64,000 nt of DNA from NCBI GenBank assembly GCA_964529415.1, contig CAZGWD010000006.1, positions 1 through 64,000 of the forward strand, in the 5' to 3' direction. A program made the translations under genes and the position numbers. The notes under the pieces are model-generated. The model searched no databases. It saw only the letters and a program-made list of their open reading frames with translations, and had not been told where the DNA came from. Source of the DNA: CAYMPH01 sp964529415. Its GTDB lineage: Bacteria > Spirochaetota > UBA4802 > UBA5550. Positions 42,494-50,129 of this stretch are shown here, in pieces. Within the stretch, counting starts at the first letter, position 1; every line of letters starts with the position of its first letter.

Positions 42494-43654
42494 ATGGAAA
42501 ATGTATATATCACCGGCAGCGCGATCCTTTGTTCTCTCGGGGATGATGTTGAGCATATAATTGAGAGCGTCCGGAATAAAGTTTGTGAAACAACGGAAAT
42601 GCCTATCAATGTAGCCGGATTGAAATATACGCGGCCACACTACCGCATTCCCGGAACTGCAAAGGATAACCTTGCGGATCTTGATAAGGAATTCTACCGT
42701 ATGCTTTTTGATACGGTCGGCCGGGCGATAATAAATACAGGACTTACTTCTGCCGAGCTTGAGGATTGCGCACTCTTTTTCGGATCAACATCAATCGATA
42801 TGCCTATGGCTGAATGGGTTTACAAAAATGCCGGGGAGTCCGGATCGAAGAATATTTCAGAGGAGACTCCCGGATACGGAAAGATTATAAGCCAGGTGGC
42901 TGAGCAGTTTAAAATTTATGGTCCGTGCTACACATTTACCACAGCCTGCACATCGAGCGCAAACTGCCTTCTTTATGCAGCATCACTGATACAGGCAGCC
43001 CATATTGAACGTGCAATCATTATCGGCTACGATTTATACATTGATGTCGGCCTGCTCGGTTTTGAATCTCTCAAGCTGATTGAGCCTTTCGGGTATAAAC
43101 CGTTTGATAAGAACAGAGCAGGCGTAATCATGGGTGAGGGATGCGGTGCTGTTGTACTTGAAAGCAGGCGCAGAGACAAGGGTAATTTTCGATTTCTTGG
43201 CGGCTCTAATTCATGTGATACCTTCAATGTTACAACCCACAATCCGAACGGTGATGATATTGCAACAGTAATAAATGAAGCACTTAAGAATTGCAATCTG
43301 ACAACAGGAGATATTGATGCGATCAAGACGCACGCAACAGGCAGTCCTGTGAATGATGTAACGGAGTTTAACGGAATGAAGATTGTATTCGGCGACAGTA
43401 TGCCGCCATTTACAGGAATCAAGCCGTACGTAGGACACACAGTAGGGGCTTCAGGAGCAGTTGAGCTTATTATAATTACAGAATCTGTATCAAGAGGATT
43501 TTTCCCTGCAACTGCTGGTTTCAGGGATGTTGATGAGGAAATCAATGCATATCCTCTAACCGGGAACATGAGTATCAGCAGTGGTAATTTTATGCTGAAC
43601 TTTTTCGGATTCGGCGGCAACTGCACGTCATTCATAATATCCAATAAGGAATAA
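42494..43654 (+). CDS. Beta-ketoacyl-ACP synthase (KAS II-like)
   Basis: A 386-residue ketosynthase with intact Cys-His-His triad: TACTSSANC gives Cys152, THATGSPVND gives His280 and VGHTVGASG gives His315. The order and spacing match KAS II/polyketide ketosynthases. It would condense malonyl-type extender units on the carrier protein encoded seven bases upstream. There is no malonyl transferase, ketoreductase or dehydratase in the window, so these would have to be shared with primary metabolism. The following gene encodes a shorter, Cys-less relative. Confidence 0.92.
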   Translation: MENVYITGSAILCSLGDDVEHIIESVRNKVCETTEMPINVAGLKYTRPHYRIPGTAKDNLADLDKEFYRMLFDTVGRAIINTGLTSAELEDCALFFGSTSIDMPMAEWVYKNAGESGSKNISEETPGYGKIISQVAEQFKIYGPCYTFTTACTSSANCLLYAASLIQAAHIERAIIIGYDLYIDVGLLGFESLKLIEPFGYKPFDKNRAGVIMGEGCGAVVLESRRRDKGNFRFLGGSNSCDTFNVTTHNPNGDDIATVINEALKNCNLTTGDIDAIKTHATGSPVNDVTEFNGMKIVFGDSMPPFTGIKPYVGHTVGASGAVELIIITESVSRGFFPATAGFRDVDEEINAYPLTGNMSISSGNFMLNFFGFGGNCTSFIISNKE

Positions 43655-43659
43655 GAGCA

Positions 43660-44529
43660 ATGTATGTCCATAACGCATCTGCGTTTATCTGCGATCCGGT
43701 TGATGATCTTTCTCCTCTGAAAGAAGAGCTGAAAAAATATACAGACTATTTTTTCAGAAGAGTTAACAAGTTCATCATGCTTTCTCTCATGGGAGTCCAC
43801 AAGTGCGTACATGGCAGAACGATCGATCATTCCTCTGCAGTTTATTTATCTACAGAAAACGGCAATCTGGGTGATACGGAAAACGTTCTTCATCAGATAT
43901 ACAGGGAAGATTCATTTCCCAAGCCTTTTAATTTTATCAATACAATGAGCAATACTGCTTCATTTTATGTTGCGCAGAGCCTTAAAACTCTTGGCCGCAG
44001 CATAACTGTATCAAGCAAGAATGTTTCTTTTGAAAGGGGTCTTGAGCTTGCAAGGGTTGATTTTGAACTGAAGCACATAAAAGAAGCTTTGATCGGCGGT
44101 GTCGATGAAGCTGTATTTTCAAGGAAAAAGTTTGAGGAAAAATATGATGTTTCATATCATAATGTGAAACTTGTAGAGGGAAGCAGCTGGCTTTATTGCA
44201 AGGCAGAAAAAGACGGCGCTATTGGTGAAGTGACTGATATTGCAACATTCAAGGATCAGGATAAAGCTCTTGCCTGGGCTGTTAAATCTTCATCAGAGCC
44301 GGCCGTGCTTGCTTTCGGCATACTTATGGATCCAACTGAAAAGGAAATTTTCCGCAAAGGATGTAAACATGATGAGGAATTCAGCTATATAGAAAAGTTT
44401 GGATATTACGATACTTCCGCAGCTTTTGCTGTTTGTCATTTTTTCCAGAATTATTCAAATAAGAAATTAGTACACATCAACCGTGACATTCGGGGTCAGT
44501 ACATTGGAGTTTCCTGCTTGAAATACTGA
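43660..44529 (+). CDS. Cys-less ketosynthase-like subunit (chain-length-factor-like)
   Basis: A 289-residue protein with the ketosynthase N-terminal fold but altered at the active site: the segment corresponding to TACTSSA reads NTMSNTA, so Ser97 replaces the nucleophilic Cys, and the protein is about 100 residues short of a full ketosynthase. The thiolase-fold remainder is visible. Such partners of type II polyketide ketosynthases (chain length factors) form heterodimers with an intact ketosynthase. It starts 6 bases after the active ketosynthase gene, supporting a heterodimer. Its role is inferred. Confidence 0.75.
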   Translation: MYVHNASAFICDPVDDLSPLKEELKKYTDYFFRRVNKFIMLSLMGVHKCVHGRTIDHSSAVYLSTENGNLGDTENVLHQIYREDSFPKPFNFINTMSNTASFYVAQSLKTLGRSITVSSKNVSFERGLELARVDFELKHIKEALIGGVDEAVFSRKKFEEKYDVSYHNVKLVEGSSWLYCKAEKDGAIGEVTDIATFKDQDKALAWAVKSSSEPAVLAFGILMDPTEKEIFRKGCKHDEEFSYIEKFGYYDTSAAFAVCHFFQNYSNKKLVHINRDIRGQYIGVSCLKY

Positions 44530-44547
44530 TGCAAAATATTTATCTGT

Positions 44548-44765
44548 CATTCCGGTTTTTCGTCTTCATCAGCTTGAAAATACCGGAATCTCATAAAATA
44601 AATACAAACTATAACAATTTCATGCCGGTTCTTTAAATAAATAACAAGGCTTAACCGAAATTTTTTGAAATAATATTTTAAAGATTTTTAAACGATTGAG
44701 ATTTTCTTGGAATATATTCTATGTCATTCCGGCACTTCGCTATTGCTTCGGCCGGAATGACATAG
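44548..44765. terminator. Convergent-gene hairpins
   Basis: Two inverted repeats lie in the 284-base gap between two converging gene sets. ATTCCGGT (near 44549) pairs with ACCGGAAT (near 44582), and CTATGTCATTCCGGC (44719-44733) is inverted exactly as GCCGGAATGACATAG (44751-44765), a 15-bp perfect stem. Both contain the TCATTCCGG core, so they may be copies of a small palindromic repeat that also ends transcription of both operons. Confidence 0.65.
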
Positions 44766-44813
44766 ATCTGGTTATATCTTGTATTGATCTAAAAATTTAA
44801 TCAGATATTTTTA

Positions 44814-45836
44814 TTACCATTTAATGCTTTTTAAAATGAGGTATGCTTCGTGTTCCAATTTTAACCATTCACGCATCAATCCGGTAATTTCTGAAAGATC
44901 ATCCGGTGATTGCTTTCCTCGGATTACTTTGACCATGGCAACTGCTGCTTTTCTCATTTCATCGCCTGCGGCAATAAATTTTTCTGCTGCGCTTTTCATC
45001 TGTGGAATGTTCATTATCTGGTCCGCTTCTTTAAGAAAACCTGCATACATGTATCTGAAACCCGCGCCTCCGGTACCGACCTCTTCCTGGAAAAGAACAA
45101 TATGGTTTAAAAATCCCTTCACGTATTTTTTATCAGGATTCTTTTCCAGTTTTTCAATTTTTTTTATAACGGTTTTTATACCCTTTATACCTACGAATGG
45201 AAAAAGGGGCTGCAGCATCATTTTTACTGTTGATTTGACAGCCTTTTTAATTGCGGCAGGGTAGTCAATTTTTTCAGGAATAAATGTCGGGTACCACATA
45301 AATCCTTCAGGAGCGTTTTCCCCTTTTACGAAACGGGCGCGCTGGTAATCACGTGCTGGGCATTTTTGAGGCTTGTCGAACACAGGGTCGCTAATCAGGT
45401 AATCGTCTTTTACTTTTCCGTAAGCAATTGTGCTGTGGGCATTGAAATATATACGCATATCCGGTGTAAAGTAAGGCAAGGCGCTGACACCAGCCTGGCA
45501 TCCTGCAGGCTGGTCATTTGCAAGACATTTATCAAGCTCGTCCATTGCTTGTTTCTGATCTTTAAAAGTTTTCATGAAAAATTGTATACCGAGCTGTTTC
45601 TGCACGCCCTTGATAATTGATCGAGGCATCATTCTAAAAGATATTAGAGGATAATTCCAAATTGTGACAAAAGGAAAGTAGAAATATGTTATACCGCTTG
45701 AAATTCCCAAAGCCATTGGTTCTGATATTTCATGGCCGTGGTGCGTGACCAGGGATGATATAGACCCGGTTTCGCAATGACCTGCAGGCTTGTGTTTAAA
45801 TTTTGAAAGTTTTGGTTTTATTAATATATTTTTCAT
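44814..45836 (-). CDS. BtrH/C39-like thiol acyltransferase candidate, copy 1
   Basis: A 340-residue protein. The N-terminus resembles the BtrH N-terminal domain: GHCETGSISSLVTHHGHEIS (from residue 19, Cys21), then the C39-peptidase-like strand AHSTIAYGK with His134 and DDYLISDPVFD with Asp150, giving a plausible Cys-His-Asp triad. BtrH transfers an acyl chain from a carrier protein to an amine in butirosin synthesis. The C-terminal half is helical and unassigned. It overlaps the small partner gene by four bases and is a tandem duplicate of 46325-47350. Confidence 0.65.
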   Translation of the reverse strand: MKNILIKPKLSKFKHKPAGHCETGSISSLVTHHGHEISEPMALGISSGITYFYFPFVTIWNYPLISFRMMPRSIIKGVQKQLGIQFFMKTFKDQKQAMDELDKCLANDQPAGCQAGVSALPYFTPDMRIYFNAHSTIAYGKVKDDYLISDPVFDKPQKCPARDYQRARFVKGENAPEGFMWYPTFIPEKIDYPAAIKKAVKSTVKMMLQPLFPFVGIKGIKTVIKKIEKLEKNPDKKYVKGFLNHIVLFQEEVGTGGAGFRYMYAGFLKEADQIMNIPQMKSAAEKFIAAGDEMRKAAVAMVKVIRGKQSPDDLSEITGLMREWLKLEHEAYLILKSIKW

Positions 45837-46249
45837 TTGATTCCCTTCTTGAAATTTTTTAACTCTTTAATGTCGATGTCCAGAAAATCTGCATATTTTT
45901 GAAAAGTTTCATCATCCAGTTTTTTAAATTCATTGGGCTTGAAATGTTTCTTTATTTTTCTTTTTGAAAAACCCATCTGTGCTGCGAATTGCGGCAGATC
46001 AAGCTGATAGTGATTCATGAAATATTCAAGTGGGGATGTTTTGCCGTTATTAATTCGTATCAGGGCTTCATTTTCCAGATCTTTAAACATGTTTCCGAGC
46101 ATTTCAAGTGCTGTAGCAGGAAGATCATCCCCCCTGGACATGACCTGAACCATATTACCTTTATTGTCTTCAGCGTAGAACACGTAAGAAGTATTGCCGC
46201 GTTTGTATGTATTATCGACTTTATCCTGAGGTACATCTTTGACTTTCAT
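45833..46249 (-). CDS. 138-residue HTH-like partner protein, copy 1
   Basis: A 138-residue protein without recognised homologs. The N-terminus (MKVKDVPQDKVDNTYKRGNT) leads to a beta-rich half with YAEDNKGNMVQVMSRGDD, and the C-terminal part (about residues 75-135) is helical with an XRE/helix-turn-helix-like pattern, LPQFAAQMGFSKRKIKKHF. It is translated with the BtrH-like gene (ATGA overlap), so they probably form a complex or a substrate-enzyme pair. The other copy is at 47347. It could also be a peptide or carrier substrate; the function is unknown. Confidence 0.6.
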   Translation of the reverse strand: MKVKDVPQDKVDNTYKRGNTSYVFYAEDNKGNMVQVMSRGDDLPATALEMLGNMFKDLENEALIRINNGKTSPLEYFMNHYQLDLPQFAAQMGFSKRKIKKHFKPNEFKKLDDETFQKYADFLDIDIKELKNFKKGIK

Positions 46250-46324
46250 TTTTTACTCCGTTTAATTATTGAATAGAAATATTTTATACAAATTATTCTG
46301 AAAATCCATGATTAATGTATCTTA

Positions 46325-47350
46325 TCATTTCCATTTAATACTTTTTAATATGAGATACGCTTCTTTTTCCACCTTCATCCATTCACGCATATGACCGAGT
46401 ATCTCTGAAAGATCGTTTGGGTCCTGTTTTCCGCGTACCACCTTGGCCATGCCTACAGCTGCTTTCCTCATGGAATCGCCGGCAGAAATAAATTTTTCCG
46501 AAGCTTCATCTAATTTGGATATATTCAGCATTTTATATGCTTCCTTGAGGAAACCGGCGTACATGAAACGGTATCCGCCTCCGCCTGTTCCAACTTCTTC
46601 CTGGAATAGTACAATGTTATTCAGGAATCCTTTGACATATTTTTTATCAGGATTTTTCTGCAGATTTTCCACTGTTTTAATAACAGTATTTATTCCCTTT
46701 ATTCCGACAAAAGGAAATAAAGGCTGAAGCATCATGTTCACTGTTTTTTTGATAGCCTTTCTGATAGCTTTTGGCAGGTCTATTTTTTCAGGAATGAAAA
46801 CGGGATACCACATAAATCCGTTCGGAGTATTCGGGCCTTTTACGAATCGCGCTTTCTGATAATCAGCAGACGGGCAGCGTGTTATATGGTCGAATACAGG
46901 GTCGCTTATCAGGTAATCATCGCCTTCCTTGCCGACTGCAATCGTACTGTGTGCGTTGAAGAATATCCTCATTTCAGGTAAGAAGTATGGAAGCGCATTA
47001 ACTGCTGCAGTACAACCTGCCGGCTGATCATCTGCCAGACACTTGTCAAGCTCATCCATGGCCTGTTTCTGGTCTTTAAATGTTCTCATAAAGAATTTTA
47101 TACCGAGCATTTTCGGAACGCCTTTAATGGTTGAACGAGGAGTCATACGGAATGATATAAGCGGATAATTCCATATCTTGACAATAGGAAAATAGAAGCA
47201 TGTTATGCCGCTTGCTACTCCGAAAGCCATGGGTTCTGAAATCGGATAACCGTGATGTGTCAGGAGGGAGGATACAGCTCCTGTTTCGCAATGGGCAGCC
47301 GGTAAATGTTTGAATTCAGAAAGTTTTGGTTTTATTAATATATTTTTCAT
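46325..47350 (-). CDS. BtrH/C39-like thiol acyltransferase candidate, copy 2
   Basis: A 341-residue paralog of the protein at 44814 with the same proposed triad at identical positions (Cys21, His134, Asp150): GHCETGSISSLV becomes AHCETGAVSSLLTHHGYPIS, and FNAHSTIAVGK and ISDPVFD are kept. Long blocks are identical (FKDQKQAMDELDKCLA). The two copies diverge moderately, as expected for an old duplication with separate substrates or partners. It overlaps its own small partner by four bases. Confidence 0.65.
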   Translation of the reverse strand: MKNILIKPKLSEFKHLPAAHCETGAVSSLLTHHGYPISEPMAFGVASGITCFYFPIVKIWNYPLISFRMTPRSTIKGVPKMLGIKFFMRTFKDQKQAMDELDKCLADDQPAGCTAAVNALPYFLPEMRIFFNAHSTIAVGKEGDDYLISDPVFDHITRCPSADYQKARFVKGPNTPNGFMWYPVFIPEKIDLPKAIRKAIKKTVNMMLQPLFPFVGIKGINTVIKTVENLQKNPDKKYVKGFLNNIVLFQEEVGTGGGGYRFMYAGFLKEAYKMLNISKLDEASEKFISAGDSMRKAAVGMAKVVRGKQDPNDLSEILGHMREWMKVEKEAYLILKSIKWK

Positions 47351-47763
47351 TTGAGTCCCTTTGTAAAATTTTTTATTTCGTTAAAATCTATATTGAAAAA
47401 ATCTGCATATTTCTGGATAGTTTTGTCGTTCAGCTTTTCGAATACCTTTAGTTTAAAGTGCTTCTTTATTTTCCACTTGGATATTCCAATTTGAGGAGAT
47501 AAATGATCAAGATCCAGATGTGATTTGTGCATATAATATTCAATCGGCGAAGTCTTGCCTGTTTTTATACGTTCTTTTGCATCTTCAGCGAGATCATTGA
47601 AGAGGTTCATTAGATTTCTCCAGGAGTTTTCGCTGTCAACCCATCCCTTGCACCATACCTGCACTACATTGCCGTTGTCATCAACTGCATAATACATGTC
47701 AGCTGTATCGCCCCGCGTGAAACACCTGTCAACATTATCCTGCGGCACTTCATTTACTTTCAT
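47347..47763 (-). CDS. 138-residue HTH-like partner protein, copy 2
   Basis: A paralog of the 45833 protein with identical length. MKVNEVPQDNVDRCFTRGDT and YAVDDNGNVVQVWCKGWVDS align with copy 1, and the C-terminal helices (LSPQIGISKWKIKKHFK) keep the HTH-like pattern. It is the first gene of the four-gene minus-strand run and has its own ribosome binding site (GGAG on the minus strand near 47770). With its partner it forms the duplicated unit partner-enzyme-partner-enzyme. Confidence 0.6.
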   Translation of the reverse strand: MKVNEVPQDNVDRCFTRGDTADMYYAVDDNGNVVQVWCKGWVDSENSWRNLMNLFNDLAEDAKERIKTGKTSPIEYYMHKSHLDLDHLSPQIGISKWKIKKHFKLKVFEKLNDKTIQKYADFFNIDFNEIKNFTKGLK

Positions 47764-47938
47764 TTGCCTGCTCCATTATATGGATTATTTTTAGTAAAAA
47801 TTTTTTTACTTTTGAATATGATGACGTTTTCTGTCAATGTAAAATTTCTAATTATTTTTTTCGGACAAATCAGGAATGAAAATAATTATCATTGAATAAT
47901 AAAGAAAAAATAAATTTTCTATTAATGATTTATAGATT

Positions 47939-48925
47939 TTAATAGCCCTTGCGTTTTCCAGCAGATTCCCATTTCCAGGCAGTTTCAACAATCCTGTCTA
48001 TATCTCCGAATTGGGGCTTCCAATTAAGTTCGCGTTCTGCTTTTTCTGAAGAGGCCACGAGAACGTCGGGATCTCCTTCGCGGCGTGAACCAATCTCAAT
48101 TTTCGGTGCTTTACCTGTTACACGTTTTACGGACTCAATAATTTCTTTTACAGTAAAACCTTTGCCGTTACCCAGGTTGAATATTCCGCTTTCATTTTTT
48201 TCAAGGAGATATTCGAGTGCAAGAATATGGGCTGATGCGAGATCGTTTACGTGAATATAATCTCTGATGCATGTGCCGTCGTGGGTTTTATAATCAGTTC
48301 CATATACAGTAAGTCTGTATTCGGGATCAATTACAGCTCTTAATACAAGCGGAATCAGATGCGTTTCAGGAACATGGCTTTCTCCGATTTTTCCTGATAT
48401 GTCTGCTCCTGCAACGTTGAAGTATCTGAGGCAGATGGATTTAAAATTGTCGGACTTGTCAAGGTCGCGAAGAATTTCTTCAATAAAAAGCTTTGAGCGG
48501 CCGTAAGGATTAATCGGGTTGAGTGCAGTATTTTCTGTAATTGGAAGTGATTCCGGAAATCCGTAAACTGCAGCAGTTGATGAAAATATAATTTTTTTGA
48601 CATTGGAATCTTTCATTGCATTAAATAAGGCTATTGTTCCGGATACGTTGTTTTCATAGTATTTAAGCGGAAACTGAACCGATTCACCCACTGCAATAAA
48701 TGAAGCAAAATTCATAACGCAGTGAATGTCGTATTTTTTAAAAACAGCCATTACAGAATTATAATCGCCAATATCGCCATTGATAAATTCGTATCCAACT
48801 ACAAATTCCCTGAAACCGTTTACAAGATTATCGTATACAACAGGCCTGTAACCTTTTTCCGCAAGCATTTTTACTACATGGCTGCCTATGTATCCTGCTC
48901 CGCCTGTAACGAGTATATCTTTCAT
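47939..48925 (-). CDS. galE: UDP-glucose 4-epimerase
   Basis: A 328-residue extended SDR. The NAD-binding GGAGYIGSHV loop (residues 7-16), the YGRSK catalytic Tyr-x-x-x-Lys (near residues 140-144) and the substrate-binding NVAGADISGKIGE stretch are as in GalE. The full length and the C-terminal VKEIIESVKRVTGK part fit. It interconverts UDP-glucose and UDP-galactose to supply galactose for glycans. It stands alone; no glycosyltransferase neighbours it. Confidence 0.93.
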   Translation of the reverse strand: MKDILVTGGAGYIGSHVVKMLAEKGYRPVVYDNLVNGFREFVVGYEFINGDIGDYNSVMAVFKKYDIHCVMNFASFIAVGESVQFPLKYYENNVSGTIALFNAMKDSNVKKIIFSSTAAVYGFPESLPITENTALNPINPYGRSKLFIEEILRDLDKSDNFKSICLRYFNVAGADISGKIGESHVPETHLIPLVLRAVIDPEYRLTVYGTDYKTHDGTCIRDYIHVNDLASAHILALEYLLEKNESGIFNLGNGKGFTVKEIIESVKRVTGKAPKIEIGSRREGDPDVLVASSEKAERELNWKPQFGDIDRIVETAWKWESAGKRKGY

Positions 48926-49050
48926 TTACATGCCTATATGCTTTTTTTTTAAAATAATTTTTTAAACAATCTTTCAATAATAAAATGTTAATCAGATATT
49001 CAATTTAAGAAACTGATTTGAATTTATCAACTTGGGAAATTGACAACACA

Positions 49051-49959
49051 TCATGAAAGCAGCTTGGATAAATATCCTACACTCTCAGCAACATTATTCA
49101 GAACTTTAGCGTCATCTATATTCATTATTTTATTTATATTTTCTAATATCTCTTCGGCCTCAATTTTTCTTTTCCCGTCACCGAGAATTACACCTGATGC
49201 GCAAACAATTGCAGTTCTGCTGAACCACCCGCCGGAACAGTTGAACATAATACCTGATTCCGCGCATTTTTCAGAAGAAAGATAAACAACCATCGGCGTT
49301 ATGAATTCAGGGCTGAGTTTTTCATGAATCGCTTCCGGCCATACATCTTTTGTCATGCGTGATGCAGCAATGGGCACAATAGAATTTGTGAGAACATTAT
49401 ATTTTGCACCTTCGATTCTAAGAGAGTTCATAAAGCCTATCAGTCCCATTTTAACTGAAGCATAATTCGTCTGGCCGAAATTTCCAAACAGACCTGAACC
49501 GGACGAAGTAAAAATAATTCTCCCGTATCCTTTGTCTTTCATAACAGCAAATGCTGGCTTTGTTACACAGTACGCACCTTTTAAATTTACTGAAATGAGC
49601 TTATCCCAGTCATCTTCTTCCATTTTAACCAGAGATTTATCCCTTAATATGCCTGCATTATTAATTAAAATATCAACGCTTCCGAAGTTATCAACTGCTG
49701 TTTTTATAATGGATTTACCGCCTGAAACTGTAGCTACTGAATCATAATTTGCTGCTGCTTTTCCGCCGGATTTGCGGATTTCATCAACAACATTATCTGC
49801 AGGCAAGTGATCTTCTCCAATTCCGTCACGCTGCGAGCCTATATCATTCACAATAACATTTGCTCCGCGTGAAGCAAGTTCAATTGCATAGGTTCTTCCG
49901 AGTCCGGAGCCTGCTCCTGTGATTATTGCTGTTTTTCCGTCAAATCTGATTTTATCCAT
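49051..49959 (-). CDS. SDR family oxidoreductase (3-hydroxyacyl-CoA dehydrogenase-like)
   Basis: A 302-residue short-chain dehydrogenase. TGAGSGLGRTYAIELASRGA (from residue 14) is the nucleotide-binding loop, INNAGILRDKSLVKM is typical of the group, and the catalytic tetrad Ser-Tyr-Lys is seen as SSGSGLFGNFGQTNYASVK (Tyr about residue 168). The motifs resemble the dehydrogenase part of multifunctional peroxisomal enzymes, which act on 3-hydroxyacyl-CoA, and this fits the lipid genes elsewhere in the window. The C-terminal 60 residues (CASGVILGDGKRKIEAEEIL) are a family-specific extension. Confidence 0.87.
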   Translation of the reverse strand: MDKIRFDGKTAIITGAGSGLGRTYAIELASRGANVIVNDIGSQRDGIGEDHLPADNVVDEIRKSGGKAAANYDSVATVSGGKSIIKTAVDNFGSVDILINNAGILRDKSLVKMEEDDWDKLISVNLKGAYCVTKPAFAVMKDKGYGRIIFTSSGSGLFGNFGQTNYASVKMGLIGFMNSLRIEGAKYNVLTNSIVPIAASRMTKDVWPEAIHEKLSPEFITPMVVYLSSEKCAESGIMFNCSGGWFSRTAIVCASGVILGDGKRKIEAEEILENINKIMNIDDAKVLNNVAESVGYLSKLLS

Positions 49960-50129
49960 AATTGCCCCGCTTGTTGTTTATAAATTTGTAAAAATATATT
50001 TTATAAAAAAAGCTACGAAATTGAATGCACTCAGAAAACGTCACTGCCTCTGTGACCCTAAGTTAAATTTCAAAAAGTGTCAATATAATTATTCTTGACA
50101 GATGCGAAACAGGAATAGATAAAAAGTAT

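Noticed and set aside
43027..43830. 267-codon antisense ORF opposite the ketosynthase genes
   Set aside because: The frame is a shadow of the coding strand, has no ribosome binding site, and its translation shows no family signature.
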